A DNA stretch of 64,000 bases from Kitasatospora papulosa (GTDB lineage Bacteria; Actinomycetota; Actinomycetes; Streptomycetales; Streptomycetaceae). The stretch is taken from assembly GCF_000717245.1 (NCBI RefSeq), contig NZ_JNYQ01000004.1:744001-808000 (forward strand), read 5' to 3'. The notes beneath the pieces were generated by a model that saw only the letters and a list, made by a program, of their open reading frames with translations, did no database searches and was not told the DNA's origin. A program made the position numbers and the translations under genes. Shown here piece after piece: positions 17,562-26,734 of the stretch. Every line of letters starts with the position of its first letter. The stretch's first letter is position 1.

Positions 17562-19418
17562 CTACGAAGCGTTCTCCCGGCCGGGTTCCGGGTGCCCCGA
17601 GGCATCCGGAACCCGGCCGGTCGGCGTCTCGGGCCCGGAGTCCCGGCCTGCCGAGGCCCCGGGGCCGGCCTCGGACACGGACTCGGCCCCGGACTCGGCC
17701 CCGGACTCGGATCCGGGCTCCGTGGCGGGGACAGGAGCGGACACCGGGTCGGGCGCAGAAGCGGACGCCGCGTCAGGCGCCTTGGCGCGGGCCGGAGCGG
17801 ACGCCGGGTCAGGCGCGGTGGCCGGATCAGGGGTGGACTCCGCGTCAGGAACCGGCACCGGTCCGGGCGCGGACACCGCGGCCGGCCGAGGGGGGCTCTG
17901 CGGCCGTGCCCGCGCGGAGAAGTCCGCCATCAGACCGCCCGACTTCTTCTTGAGCGCCGCCCAGCGGGCCTCCCTGGCACCCTCCTCGTGCCAGGGGTCG
18001 GCCGACAGGAAGTCGTACGGTTCCTCCTGTGCGCCCGCGCCCCCGGGGCCTTTCCCCGCACCGCGCTCCGACTCCGTCTCCGGCGTCGGCTCCGCGGCCT
18101 CCGCCGGCACCTCGCTGTCCGCCGCGTCCAGGCGCCATCCCCACCGGTGTTCCCTGAGCCGCCAGGCCCTGAGCGCCAACGCGACCGGCACGCCGATCAC
18201 GGCCGTCCAGGCGAGAGCGGCCGGACCCACGAGCCACCACACGGGGCCGAACTCCGCCAGGGCGCCGGTGCCCAGCGGGCCGCCCGAGGCCGACGCCAGC
18301 ACCGCCGCGCCGATCCCGCAGCCCACGGCCGCCACCCCCGCGACCAGGGCGGTCCGGCCCTGACCCCACGTCTCCTCACGCCTCTCACGCACCGGAACCG
18401 CGCCCCGCGCCACGAACCGGGCGACGACCAGGCCCGCCACGGCCGGCACCGCCGTCGCCACCCAGTTCGCACCGGTACCCGGGCCGTGCGACGGCACCGC
18501 GGCGAGCAGGGGGAAGTCAGGCAGCGCGGGCGGTCCGGTGAAGGCGAGGGGGGTGGCCATGGAGGAAGCGCCCAGGGCGAACCCCGGCCCGAGGCCGTAG
18601 GACGCGCCCCACATCGCCGCGTTCGGAACGAGTGCGCCCGCCAGCAGGAGTACGGAGATCCGGCCCGCCCAGTCGCCGGACAGCCCCAGGAAGGACTCCC
18701 TCGCCGCGCCCGCGTGCCACACCAGGGCCACGGCGACCAGCAGCGCCCCGCCTCCCAGCAACGCGAGCGTGCCGGCGGCCGCCGACCGCAGAGCCACACC
18801 GGCTCCGGCCCGGAACCGGGAACGCGCGGCGGCCTCCTGCACCCTGAGCGGCGCCCAGACGAGGAGAGGGGTCAGCGGCCGGCCACGCGCGGCCCATACG
18901 CCCGCGGCGGCCGCGACGGCCACCACCACGGTGACGGGGAAGGCGAGCGAGACCCGGTCGGCGGGCAGCGCGCCACCCTGTGCGTACGCCGCGGAAGCGA
19001 GCACGACCAGCAGGTATCCGGCGCTCACCGCGCAGAACGCCCCGACCGCCGAGGTCCCGGCCGACGACCTCCCGCCGGTCTCCGCCGAGTCCCGGGCGGC
19101 CCGGTGGACGAGCCACACCGGCAGCACGCCGAGCAGGAGCGGGACCGTACCCACGGGCACGGGGTGCCCTCCCACGGTGTCGGCTCTGACGAGTTCGGCG
19201 CCGTGCGCCAGCAGCCAGAGCCCGGACGCCACATGAAGGGCGCCGCCGGGGCCGCTGTCGGGATAGGGAGAGCTGATCCACAACAGCATGACCAGGACGG
19301 ACAGCGAGCCGAGCCCGAGCCCCGCCGCGAGCACTCCGCGCACGAAGGCGGAGGCCAGCGCGGCGGACCTGCTCCGCTCGGCCGACAACATCGGGCTGCG
19401 TTCGGTCACTTGGGTCAC
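17562..19418 (-). CDS. DUF6350 polytopic membrane protein
   Basis: A 618-residue protein. About ten to twelve hydrophobic segments occupy residues ~15-420. A cytoplasmic tail of ~200 residues follows: a conserved PYDFLSADPWHEEGAREARWAALKK segment, then a low-complexity end of Ala/Pro/Asp/Ser repeats, with tandem GADAASG-like units in DNA at 17720-17870. DUF6350 proteins are actinobacterial and some are annotated as cell-division-related, without direct proof that I know of. The start is uncertain: GTG at 19418 gives the signal-anchor region an ordinary length, but its ribosome site is weak. It is divergent from the HTH/sigma-like gene. Confidence 0.78.
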   Translation of the reverse strand: MTQVTERSPMLSAERSRSAALASAFVRGVLAAGLGLGSLSVLVMLLWISSPYPDSGPGGALHVASGLWLLAHGAELVRADTVGGHPVPVGTVPLLLGVLPVWLVHRAARDSAETGGRSSAGTSAVGAFCAVSAGYLLVVLASAAYAQGGALPADRVSLAFPVTVVVAVAAAAGVWAARGRPLTPLLVWAPLRVQEAAARSRFRAGAGVALRSAAAGTLALLGGGALLVAVALVWHAGAARESFLGLSGDWAGRISVLLLAGALVPNAAMWGASYGLGPGFALGASSMATPLAFTGPPALPDFPLLAAVPSHGPGTGANWVATAVPAVAGLVVARFVARGAVPVRERREETWGQGRTALVAGVAAVGCGIGAAVLASASGGPLGTGALAEFGPVWWLVGPAALAWTAVIGVPVALALRAWRLREHRWGWRLDAADSEVPAEAAEPTPETESERGAGKGPGGAGAQEEPYDFLSADPWHEEGAREARWAALKKKSGGLMADFSARARPQSPPRPAAVSAPGPVPVPDAESTPDPATAPDPASAPARAKAPDAASASAPDPVSAPVPATEPGSESGAESGAESVSEAGPGASAGRDSGPETPTGRVPDASGHPEPGRENAS

Positions 19419-19540
19419 GCCGCCATGCTGCCAACGACACGCGCTTATTCCGTGTAACGGGCGAATAGCCGCTGTGTCGCTCAATATACGTTTATGTACT
19501 TTTTCACCCGGTGCAGTGTCCTCGGGGACGGGGGCCGGGC
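19419..19540. promoter_or_regulatory. AT-rich divergent promoter region, DUF6350 / HTH-sigma-like gene
   Basis: A 122-bp spacer that is strikingly AT-rich for this genome at 19480-19505 (CAATATACGTTTATGTAC). It also carries an inverted repeat TATTC (19446-19450)-N12-GAATA (19463-19467). It must hold both divergent promoters and is a plausible binding site for the HTH protein encoded to its right. Confidence 0.45.
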
Positions 19541-20764
19541 ATGACGCGGAGCACCACCGGTCCGGCCGCCACCGACCCGTTGCCCTCCCCCAAGGAGCGT
19601 CGCAGGCTGCGTGAGGCAAGGGAACTGAGTGAGCGACAGGTCGCGGCCGCGGTGGGCGTCACGGCCGCCACCGTCCGCGCCTGGGAGACGGGGCGGGCCA
19701 GTCCACGGGGCCGTCGGCGCGCGGCGTACAGCAGGCTGATCGGCTGCGCCGAGCCGCGCACCGCACCCTCCCGCCCCGCCGAGGAGAACGGGAGCGGCAC
19801 GATGTCCACGGTCGGGCCCGACGCCCTTCCCGCACCGGACGCCCCCACCCCGGACGGCCCCACCACCGACAGGCCCGCCCCGGGCGGGGCCACGCTCGCG
19901 ACGCCCGCTCCGGGCGGGGCCGGTCCCGTCCCGCAACCGGGGAGCCTCACGGCCGAGGAGGCGTACGACGACCTGTACGGGCGAACCGCGCCGGCCCTGA
20001 CCCGTCAGGTCTTCCTGCTGACCGGCCACCGCGGACTCGCCCTGGAGGCTGTGGAACACGCGTTCAGGATCGCGTGGCAGCGCTGGCCCGAGGTGGCCAC
20101 GGACCGCGATCCGGCGGGCTGGGTGCGTGCCGCCTCGTACGAGTACGCGATGTCGCCCTGGCACCGGCTGCGCCGATCGCACCGCCGGACCGATCCGCTG
20201 CCCGAGGATCCGGCGCGGCGTGCGCTGCTGGACGCGATCCTCGGCCTGCCTCCTTCGTACCGCCGCACACTCCTGCTCCACGACGGTGTGGGCCTGGGGC
20301 TGCCGGAGACGGCCGCGGAGACCGAGGCGAGCACGCACGCCGCGGCGTGCAGGCTGCTGAACGCGCGGGCCGCAGTCGCCGAGCTGCTGCCCGCGCCTGC
20401 CGATGCCGCGGATCCCGGCACCGGGCCCGCGCCGCTCCGCGAACCGCTCGCGGCGCTCTCCCTGGCGGAGGAGGTGCCCGCCCCACCGGCGGCCCCGGTC
20501 GTCCGCGCGCGCGGTGAACGTGTCGCGGAGCTCTGGACCCGTGCCGCGCTCTACTTCGGGGTAGTGCTCATCGGAGCGACCGCCTTCACGCTGCACACGG
20601 CTCCCACCCACTACGAGGAGCCGCTCGCCCCGGCCGAACGGGTCGGCGGTGTCCCCCCGCTGGGCGGTCCCGAGAAGCTCACGCCCCAGGACCTGAAGTT
20701 GCAGAAGGCGCTGAGGGGCGAGCTCGCGCACGGGCCGGAGCGACTCGTCCCGCGCATTCCCTGA
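19541..20764 (+). CDS. XRE HTH fused to sigma-70-like region with C-terminal membrane helix
   Basis: A 407-residue protein of unusual build. An XRE-type helix-turn-helix covers residues ~17-68 (RELSERQVAAAVGVTAATVRAWETGR). A Pro/Ala/Thr-rich linker follows, then an ECF-sigma-like segment at ~136-265: region 2-like AYDDLYGRTAPALTRQVFLLTGHRGLALEAVEHAF, then region 4-like LLDAILGLPPSYRRTLLLHDGVGLGLPETAAETE. A single membrane helix lies at ~336-355, with a short external tail. I do not know an experimentally studied member. The sigma-like part may have lost promoter recognition. ATG at 19541 was chosen for GGGGG upstream. The gene is convergent with sucD. Confidence 0.72.
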   Translation: MTRSTTGPAATDPLPSPKERRRLREARELSERQVAAAVGVTAATVRAWETGRASPRGRRRAAYSRLIGCAEPRTAPSRPAEENGSGTMSTVGPDALPAPDAPTPDGPTTDRPAPGGATLATPAPGGAGPVPQPGSLTAEEAYDDLYGRTAPALTRQVFLLTGHRGLALEAVEHAFRIAWQRWPEVATDRDPAGWVRAASYEYAMSPWHRLRRSHRRTDPLPEDPARRALLDAILGLPPSYRRTLLLHDGVGLGLPETAAETEASTHAAACRLLNARAAVAELLPAPADAADPGTGPAPLREPLAALSLAEEVPAPPAAPVVRARGERVAELWTRAALYFGVVLIGATAFTLHTAPTHYEEPLAPAERVGGVPPLGGPEKLTPQDLKLQKALRGELAHGPERLVPRIP

Positions 20765-20804
20765 CCCGCGCCGTTCCCGCTGTGAGGCGGTGACGCGACG
20801 GCGG

Positions 20805-21689
20805 TCAGCCGCCGAGGATCTCGCGCGCCAGCTTGGCGGTCTCGGTCGGCGTCTTGCCGACCTTCACGCCGGCGGCCTCAAGGGCCTCCTTCTTGGCGGC
20901 GGCGGTGCCGGAGGAGCCGGAGACGATGGCGCCGGCGTGGCCCATGGTCTTGCCCTCCGGGGCGGTGAAGCCCGCGACGTAGCCGACGACCGGCTTCGTG
21001 ACGTTCTTCGCGATGTAGTCGGCGGCACGCTCCTCGGCGTCGCCACCGATCTCGCCGATCATCACGATGAGGTCGGTGTCGGGGTCCGCCTCGAACGCCG
21101 CGAGGGCGTCGATGTGCGTCGTACCGATGACCGGGTCGCCACCGATACCGACGGCGGACGAGAAGCCGATGTCACGGAGCTCGTACATCATCTGGTAGGT
21201 CAGCGTGCCGGACTTGGACACGAGGCCGATGCGGCCGGGCTTCGTGATGTCGCCCGGGATGATGCCGGCGTTGGACTGACCGGGGGTGATCAGACCGGGG
21301 CAGTTCGGGCCGATGATCCGGGTCTTGTTGCCCTTCGAGCCGGCGTACGCCCAGAAGGCGGCCGAGTCGTGGACGGCGATGCCCTCGGTGATCACAACGG
21401 CCAGCGGGATCTCGGCGTCGATCGCCTCGACGACGGCGGCCTTCGCGAAGGCCGGCGGCACGAAGAGGACGGACACGTCGGCGCCGGTCTTCTCCATCGC
21501 CTCGGCGACGGATCCGAACACGGGTACCTCGGTGCCGTCGAAGTCGACGGAGGTGCCCGCCTTGCGGGGGTTCACGCCACCGACGATGTTGGTGCCGTCG
21601 GCCAGCATGAGCTTGGTGTGCTTCATGCCCGTGGCGCCGGTCATCCCCTGGACGATGACCTTGCTGTCCTTGGTGAGGAAGATAGCCAT
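20805..21689 (-). CDS. sucD: Succinyl-CoA synthetase alpha subunit
   Basis: A 294-residue alpha subunit, converting succinyl-CoA plus ADP/GDP and phosphate to succinate plus NTP with SucC. The CoA-binding Rossmann part contains VQGMTGATGMKHTKLM and GGVNPRKAGT. IIGPNCPGLITPGQ is the second signature. The phosphorylated histidine lies in KTMGHAGAIVSGSSGTA. ATG start. It lies 21 bp after sucC in the same operon. The 40-bp gap to the convergent HTH/sigma-like gene has no strong hairpin. Confidence 0.97.
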   Translation of the reverse strand: MAIFLTKDSKVIVQGMTGATGMKHTKLMLADGTNIVGGVNPRKAGTSVDFDGTEVPVFGSVAEAMEKTGADVSVLFVPPAFAKAAVVEAIDAEIPLAVVITEGIAVHDSAAFWAYAGSKGNKTRIIGPNCPGLITPGQSNAGIIPGDITKPGRIGLVSKSGTLTYQMMYELRDIGFSSAVGIGGDPVIGTTHIDALAAFEADPDTDLIVMIGEIGGDAEERAADYIAKNVTKPVVGYVAGFTAPEGKTMGHAGAIVSGSSGTAAAKKEALEAAGVKVGKTPTETAKLAREILGG

Positions 21690-21710
21690 GGTGTTGGAGT
21701 CCCTCGTCCC

Positions 21711-22892
21711 TTACTTCGCAGCCGCGGCGAGCTCGGCGGCCTTGTCGGCCGCGCCGTCCATGGTGTCCACGCGCTGGACCAGCGGGTGGTTGGCGTCGGA
21801 GAGGATCTTGCGACCCAGCTCCGCGTTGTTGCCGTCGAGGCGCACGACCAGCGGCTTGGTGACGTCCTCGCCCTTGGTCTTGAGGAGCTCAAGGGCCTGG
21901 ACGATGCCGTTGGCGACCTCGTCGCAGGCGGTGATGCCACCGAAGACGTTGACGAAGACGGACTTGACGTCCGGGTCGCCGAGGATGATCTCCAGGCCGT
22001 TCGCCATGACCTCGGCGGAGGCGCCGCCACCGATGTCGAGGAAGTTGGCGGGCTTCACGTTGCCGTGGTTCTCACCGGCGTACGCGACGACGTCCAGGGT
22101 CGACATGACCAGACCGGCACCGTTACCGATGATGCCGACCTCGCCCTCGAGCTTGACGTAGTTGAGGTTCTTGGCCTTGGCGGCGGCCTCGAGGGGGTTG
22201 GCCGCGGCCTTGTCCTCGAGCGCCTCGTGGCCGGGCTGACGGAAGTCGGCGTTCTCGTCGAGAGACACCTTTCCGTCCAGCGCCAGGATGCGGCCGTCCT
22301 TGGTCTTCACCAGCGGGTTGACCTCGACGAGGAGCGCGTCCTCGGCGACGAAGGTGTCCCACAGGGTCACCATGGCCTCGGCGACGCCCTCGGCCACCTC
22401 GGCCGGGAACTTCGCCTGGGCCACGATCTCGCGGGCCTTCTCGATGTCGACGCCGTCCACGGCGTTGACCGGGACCTTCGCGAGGGCCTCGGGGGTCTTC
22501 TCCGCGACCTCCTCGATGTCCATGCCGCCCTGCACCGACGCCATCGCGAGGAAGGTGCGGTTGGTGCGGTCGAGGAGGTACGAGACGTAGTACTCCGCCT
22601 CGATCTCCGGGGACAGCTCGGCGATCATCACCTTGTGGACCGTGTGGCCCTTGATGTCCATGCCGAGGATGTCGGTCGCACGCGCGACCGCCTCGTCGGG
22701 GGTGGCGGCCAGCTTGACGCCGCCGGCCTTGCCGCGGCCGCCGACCTTCACCTGCGCCTTGACGACGGACTTGCCGCCCAGCCGCTCGGTCGCCTCGCGG
22801 GCTGCCTCAGGCGTGTCGATGACTTCACCGGCCAGCACCGGTACACCGTGCTTGGCGAAGAGGTCCCTCGCCTGGTACTCGAACAGGTCCAC
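21711..22892 (-). CDS. sucC: Succinyl-CoA synthetase beta subunit
   Basis: A 393-residue ATP-grasp subunit of succinyl-CoA synthetase (TCA cycle). It begins MDLFEYQARDLFAKHGVPV as usual. Further marks are KAQVKVGGRGKAGGVK (nucleotide-binding), VEVNPLVKTKDGRILALDGKV (metal-binding Glu/Asn), and GIIGNGAGLVMSTLD plus NFLDIGGGA near the C-terminus. GTG start with AAAGGGACGG upstream. It is the first gene of sucCD, and nested inverted repeats lie in its promoter region. Confidence 0.97.
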   Translation of the reverse strand: MDLFEYQARDLFAKHGVPVLAGEVIDTPEAAREATERLGGKSVVKAQVKVGGRGKAGGVKLAATPDEAVARATDILGMDIKGHTVHKVMIAELSPEIEAEYYVSYLLDRTNRTFLAMASVQGGMDIEEVAEKTPEALAKVPVNAVDGVDIEKAREIVAQAKFPAEVAEGVAEAMVTLWDTFVAEDALLVEVNPLVKTKDGRILALDGKVSLDENADFRQPGHEALEDKAAANPLEAAAKAKNLNYVKLEGEVGIIGNGAGLVMSTLDVVAYAGENHGNVKPANFLDIGGGASAEVMANGLEIILGDPDVKSVFVNVFGGITACDEVANGIVQALELLKTKGEDVTKPLVVRLDGNNAELGRKILSDANHPLVQRVDTMDGAADKAAELAAAAK

Positions 22893-23041
22893 GCGCGTCC
22901 GTCCCTTTTAGTGGTCTCGCGGTTCGTTTTCTGCGTGGGCGTGCCGCGAGGGCAACGTGACTGCGCGGTCACAGGGGAGGCGCACACGGTGACCCGGTAC
23001 GCGGCATGTCCATCCGGCAGGTTATCCCCGCGCCGCGCCGG

Positions 23042-23109
23042 ACCCTAAATTGCAGATCACACCTGAGCGGTGATACCGGTCACAGACCGTGCTGGTGACC
23101 GAGGTGTGA
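23042..23109 (-). promoter_or_regulatory. sucCD promoter with nested inverted repeats
   Basis: On the minus strand, TAGGGT (23042-23047) is a good -10, about 150 bp upstream of sucC. Upstream of it are three overlapping dyads: ATCAC-N9-GTGAT (23056-23074), GGTCAC-N11-GTGACC (23078-23100), and TCACACCT (23057-23064) with AGGTGTGA (23102-23109). They cover the position of the -35 and beyond, as operators would. The regulator is unknown. Confidence 0.5.
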
Positions 23110-23166
23110 AGGACAAAACGTCACGTCGGCGGGGCGGCCGGTGACCGTCCTGGACCGGACCTGGAC

Positions 23167-23201
23167 CGGGCCCGGCACCGCCGGCGAACGGGCCGGGCCC
23201 G
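23167..23201 (-). terminator. Terminator of the MoxR-DUF5682-VWA operon
   Basis: A perfect 10-bp stem, CGGGCCCGGC (23167-23176) with GCCGGGCCCG (23192-23201), ending immediately at the stop codon of the VWA gene. Confidence 0.75.
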
Positions 23202-24425
23202 TCACCGGCCCGTGTCGGGCACCGGCAGGGGCCGGTTCTCGATCGCCGCCGCCATGACCTCGGGGAAGTGGTCCGGGGTGCAGGCGAAGGCCGGGGCGCC
23301 GAGGGCCGCCAGCGCGGCCGCGTGCTCCCGGTCGTACGAGGGCGCGCCCTCGTCGGAGAGGGCGAGCAGCGTCACGAACTGCACACCGGACGCCTTCATC
23401 GCGGCGGCCCGCTCGACCATCTCTTCACGGATCCCTCCCTCGCGGAGATCACTGACGAGGACGACGACGGTGTCCGCCGGACGGGTGATCTTCGACTGGC
23501 AGTAGGCCAGCGCGCGGTTGATGTCGGTCCCACCGCCGAGCTGCGTGCCGAACAGCACGTCGACCGGATCGTGCAACTGGCCGGTGAGGTCGACGACGGC
23601 CGTGTCGAACACCACCAGCCGGGTCTCCAGGGTCCTCATGGAGGCGAGCACGGCACCGAAGACCGCGGCGTGGACGATCGAGGCGGCCATGGATCCCGAC
23701 TGGTCGACGCAGAGGATCACGTCCTTCTTCACCGACCGGTCCGCCCGCCCGTACCCGACGAGGCGCTCGGGCACCACCGTGCCGGCCCCCTCCCGTCCGG
23801 GGAGGGGCACGTAGTTCCTGAGGTTGGCCCGGATCGTGCGGTCCCAGTCGATGTCGCGGGGACGTGGCCGGCCGGCCCTCGACGAACGGTCCAGGGCGCC
23901 GGTGAGCGTCGCCCTGGTACGGGTGGCGAGCCGTCGCTCCAGGTCCTCGACGACCTTGCGCACGACGGCACGTGCCGTCTCCTTCGTGGTCTCCGGCATC
24001 GCCTTCGCGAGCGAGAGCAGGGTGCCGACCAGGTGGACGTCGGGTTCGAGTGCCTCCAGCATCTCCGGTTCCAGCAGCAGTTCGGAGAGTCCGAGCCGGT
24101 CCATCGCGTCGCGCTGCATGACCTGGACCACGGAGGCCGGGAAGTACGCACGGATGTCCCCGAGCCAGCGGACCACGGACGGGGCGGAGGCGCCGAGCCC
24201 TCCCGCACGCTCCGCCCCGCTCCGGCCGGCCGGCTTCCTCCCTTCGTCGTACAGCGCGGTCAGCGCGCCGTCCATCGCCTCGTCGCGTCCGGTGAGCGTC
24301 CGTCCGGTGCCCTCGGCACCCTCCGCGCCGAGCACCATCCGCCAGCGCCGCAGCCGCTCGTCGTCGGCAGGAGCCGCTTCCATCTCCCTCTCCCCCTTCT
24401 CCGTGTCCTCCGCGGCCCCTGTCAT
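23202..24425 (-). CDS. VWA (von Willebrand A) domain protein of MoxR module
   Basis: A 407-residue cytoplasmic protein. The N-terminal ~200 residues are mostly helical (KETARAVVRKVVEDLERRL). The VWA domain begins at ~235 with the MIDAS motif DQSGS (residues 241-245), and threonine and aspartate ligands follow in GGGTDINRAL and VLVSDLREGG. VWA proteins paired with MoxR ATPases are thought to act as metal-dependent adaptors that present a target to the ATPase. The ATG overlaps the stop of the DUF5682 gene by four bases (ATGA), so the two are translated together. It is the last gene of the three-gene operon. Confidence 0.88.
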   Translation of the reverse strand: MTGAAEDTEKGEREMEAAPADDERLRRWRMVLGAEGAEGTGRTLTGRDEAMDGALTALYDEGRKPAGRSGAERAGGLGASAPSVVRWLGDIRAYFPASVVQVMQRDAMDRLGLSELLLEPEMLEALEPDVHLVGTLLSLAKAMPETTKETARAVVRKVVEDLERRLATRTRATLTGALDRSSRAGRPRPRDIDWDRTIRANLRNYVPLPGREGAGTVVPERLVGYGRADRSVKKDVILCVDQSGSMAASIVHAAVFGAVLASMRTLETRLVVFDTAVVDLTGQLHDPVDVLFGTQLGGGTDINRALAYCQSKITRPADTVVVLVSDLREGGIREEMVERAAAMKASGVQFVTLLALSDEGAPSYDREHAAALAALGAPAFACTPDHFPEVMAAAIENRPLPVPDTGR

Positions 24426-26734
24426 CGGCCGGCCCCCGGCTCGGCCGGGGACCCTGTTCCCAGCAGCAGCGCCAGCACCGGGGCCATCGCGTCCGCCCGC
24501 TCCTCGTCGCGTCCTTCGCCGAAGCCCGGGGCGGCGGGCACGTTCGCGTCGTGGCCCCTGCCGGGGTCCGGCCCCCGCCCGACGAGCTCGCCCAGCGCAC
24601 GCCGCACCCCGGGCTCGTAGGCCGAGAAGGTGCGGCGCAACAGCGGCAGTACGCCGGGGAAGGTGTCGGCCGGTATGCCGGTCAGCCAGGCGTCGACGAG
24701 CGCGAGGAGGCGCTCGTCGTGGACGAGCACCAGGCCGCCTCCCGTGGCTCCGCCGACGAAGCCCTCGATCCAGGCGGCCGCGTCGGCCGGTGCGCTGCCG
24801 GGCGAGAGGGCCAGACCCATCAGTCGCGCGGCGTCGCTCTCGCCCAGCCGCCCGCCGTCCAGGAGCAGGCGCGCCGCACGGCCCCGGACCACCCCGGCGA
24901 CCGCGTCCCTGTCGGCGAGCTCGCGAAGGACGCCGGCCCACCGCTCGGCCGGCCCGTCCGTTCCGACGGTGTCGGCCAGCAGCCCGACCGCCGTGTGCAC
25001 GCCGTCCACCCGCCGCTGCGCCTCCACGGCGGCGTCCGCGTCGAGACCGGTGCAGGCCGACGGCAGACCCACGCAGACGCGCTCGGCGAGACCGACGGCG
25101 ACCTCTCCCAGAGCCGCGGTGTCGGTGGACCGCACGTCTCCGTACCGCAGGGAGCGGGCCAGGGCGGGCAGCGCGTCGGCGAGATGGCCGACGTCCGCGT
25201 CGAGGGCGGCCCGGTCGGCGAGGGCTCTCATCACCACGGGCAGGGCCTCGGACAGACCGGCCAGGAGGCACTGTTCGGCGAGTGCGGTGACCCCGGCGAG
25301 GGACGGCGCCGAGACCGCGTCCGTCTCCGCCCTGGCGGTCGCGGCACCCAGCACGGTGGTCCCCCACACACCGGCCTCGGCGATCCGGACGAACAGCTCG
25401 GGCTCCCAGTGCAGCCGCCAGCTCTCCCGGAACGTGCCCGTGCTCCCCCGGCCCGCGGCGGGCTCGCCCCAGTGCACCCCGAGGAGCCGGAGCCGGTGCA
25501 GGAGCCGGCTGCGGGCCGCGTCGGTGTCCTTGCGCAGGTCGAGCTCCAGCTCGCGCCTCCCGGCCTCGGGCCTGAGCCTGAGTGTTCGCTGCTGCCGGTC
25601 CAGGTCGCGCTGGAGCGGGACGGCCGGGGCGGTCTCCGGTACCTCGCCGAGGGTCTCGCCGACGACGAGCCGGTCCCGCACGAGGGCGAGCGGCACGTCG
25701 GACCCTTCGCACATGACGGCCCTGACGGCGTCGGTGGCCTCGGTAAGGCCCACGGCCGGGCGGCCCCTCATGGCCGCCAGCGTCCCGGCGAGTCCCACGG
25801 CCTCGATGACATCCGCGGAGGACACCGTCCTGTCCGTGTCGCGCAGCAGCCCCGCGACCTTCGTCATCCAGCGCTCCACGGGCCGGTCCGGCGCGCCGAA
25901 GAGGTGTCCGTACCAGCCGGGGGACTCGATCCCCGCGCCGTACCCGCTGCGCCGGGCGAGCCTGCGATGGGTCCAGGGCACCCAGGTCAGTTCCGCCCTC
26001 ACCTTGGGCATCCCCTTGAGGAGCGCCCGGTCGGCGGCGACCGTCGCCCTCGTGCGGAGCGCGGGCACGTGCCACGCACCGCAGACCACGGCGACGTCGT
26101 CGCCGAACTCCCTGCGGGCGGCCCGCAGCCGGAGGCGCATGCAGGCCTCCCTGACGGCGTCCTGCGGATGTCCTCCGTCCCCGTACGCCTCGCGCAGGGC
26201 CGTCATCGCCTCGGCGAGGACGGTGAACGGGGCACGCGGGTCGGAGGGCCTGCCGTCCGGCCCGCGGTGCTCGACGACGTCCTCCCACCAGCGCTCGGGG
26301 TCGTCGTAGCCCGCGGCCTCGGCGAGTACACCGATCGGGTCGATGCCCCGGCCGTCCTCCGCACCGTCCTCCTTCGGTTCCGTCAACGCCAGCGAGTGCG
26401 CGGCGGGCAGGTCCACGAAGCGCACGGGAACCCCGTGCGACGAAGCCCAGCGGATCGCCACCCACTCGGGCGAGAACTCGGCCATCGGCCAGAAGGCGGC
26501 CCGGCCGGGATCGTCGACGGCGTGCGCGAGGAGCGCGACGGGCGGACGCATCCGGCCGTGTGCGGCGAGCGCCAGCAACGCGTCGCCCTCCGGGGGGCCT
26601 TCGACGAGGACGGCACTCGGCCGCGCGTGGTCCAGGGCGGCCAGGACCGCGCGGGCGGAGCCCGGCCCGTGGTGCCGCACCCCCAGCAGCAGCGGTCCTC
26701 CGGACTCGGCGTTCCCGCCGGTGCCCGGGATCAT
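24422..26734 (-). CDS. DUF5682 protein
   Basis: A 770-residue protein of DUF5682, with no signal peptide or membrane helix. It opens with LLLGVRHHGPGSARAVLAAL and AVLVEGPPEG, followed by PVRFVDLPAAHSLAL. This begins like the TraB/ChaN/erythromycin-esterase superfamily, where the His-rich RHHGPGS loop sits in the putative active site. A middle region holds VVCGAWHVPAL and ELTWVPWTHRRLA. The last ~300 residues are helical repeats rich in Ala/Leu. The biochemical activity is not known. It overlaps both neighbours by ATGA, which indicates fixed stoichiometry with MoxR and VWA. Confidence 0.85.
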   Translation of the reverse strand: MIPGTGGNAESGGPLLLGVRHHGPGSARAVLAALDHARPSAVLVEGPPEGDALLALAAHGRMRPPVALLAHAVDDPGRAAFWPMAEFSPEWVAIRWASSHGVPVRFVDLPAAHSLALTEPKEDGAEDGRGIDPIGVLAEAAGYDDPERWWEDVVEHRGPDGRPSDPRAPFTVLAEAMTALREAYGDGGHPQDAVREACMRLRLRAARREFGDDVAVVCGAWHVPALRTRATVAADRALLKGMPKVRAELTWVPWTHRRLARRSGYGAGIESPGWYGHLFGAPDRPVERWMTKVAGLLRDTDRTVSSADVIEAVGLAGTLAAMRGRPAVGLTEATDAVRAVMCEGSDVPLALVRDRLVVGETLGEVPETAPAVPLQRDLDRQQRTLRLRPEAGRRELELDLRKDTDAARSRLLHRLRLLGVHWGEPAAGRGSTGTFRESWRLHWEPELFVRIAEAGVWGTTVLGAATARAETDAVSAPSLAGVTALAEQCLLAGLSEALPVVMRALADRAALDADVGHLADALPALARSLRYGDVRSTDTAALGEVAVGLAERVCVGLPSACTGLDADAAVEAQRRVDGVHTAVGLLADTVGTDGPAERWAGVLRELADRDAVAGVVRGRAARLLLDGGRLGESDAARLMGLALSPGSAPADAAAWIEGFVGGATGGGLVLVHDERLLALVDAWLTGIPADTFPGVLPLLRRTFSAYEPGVRRALGELVGRGPDPGRGHDANVPAAPGFGEGRDEERADAMAPVLALLLGTGSPAEPGAGR

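Noticed and set aside
17720..17870. Tandem repeats in the DUF6350 tail as a possible separate gene or mobile repeat
   Set aside because: They are in frame within the DUF6350 coding sequence and encode Ala/Pro/Asp/Ser units, so they are ordinary low-complexity coding repeats.
20790..23048. Long plus-strand open frame (about 750 codons) opposite sucCD
   Set aside because: Shadow of sucC/sucD codon bias: His/Val/Gly/Arg-rich, no ribosome site, no family motif. sucCD on the other strand are certain.
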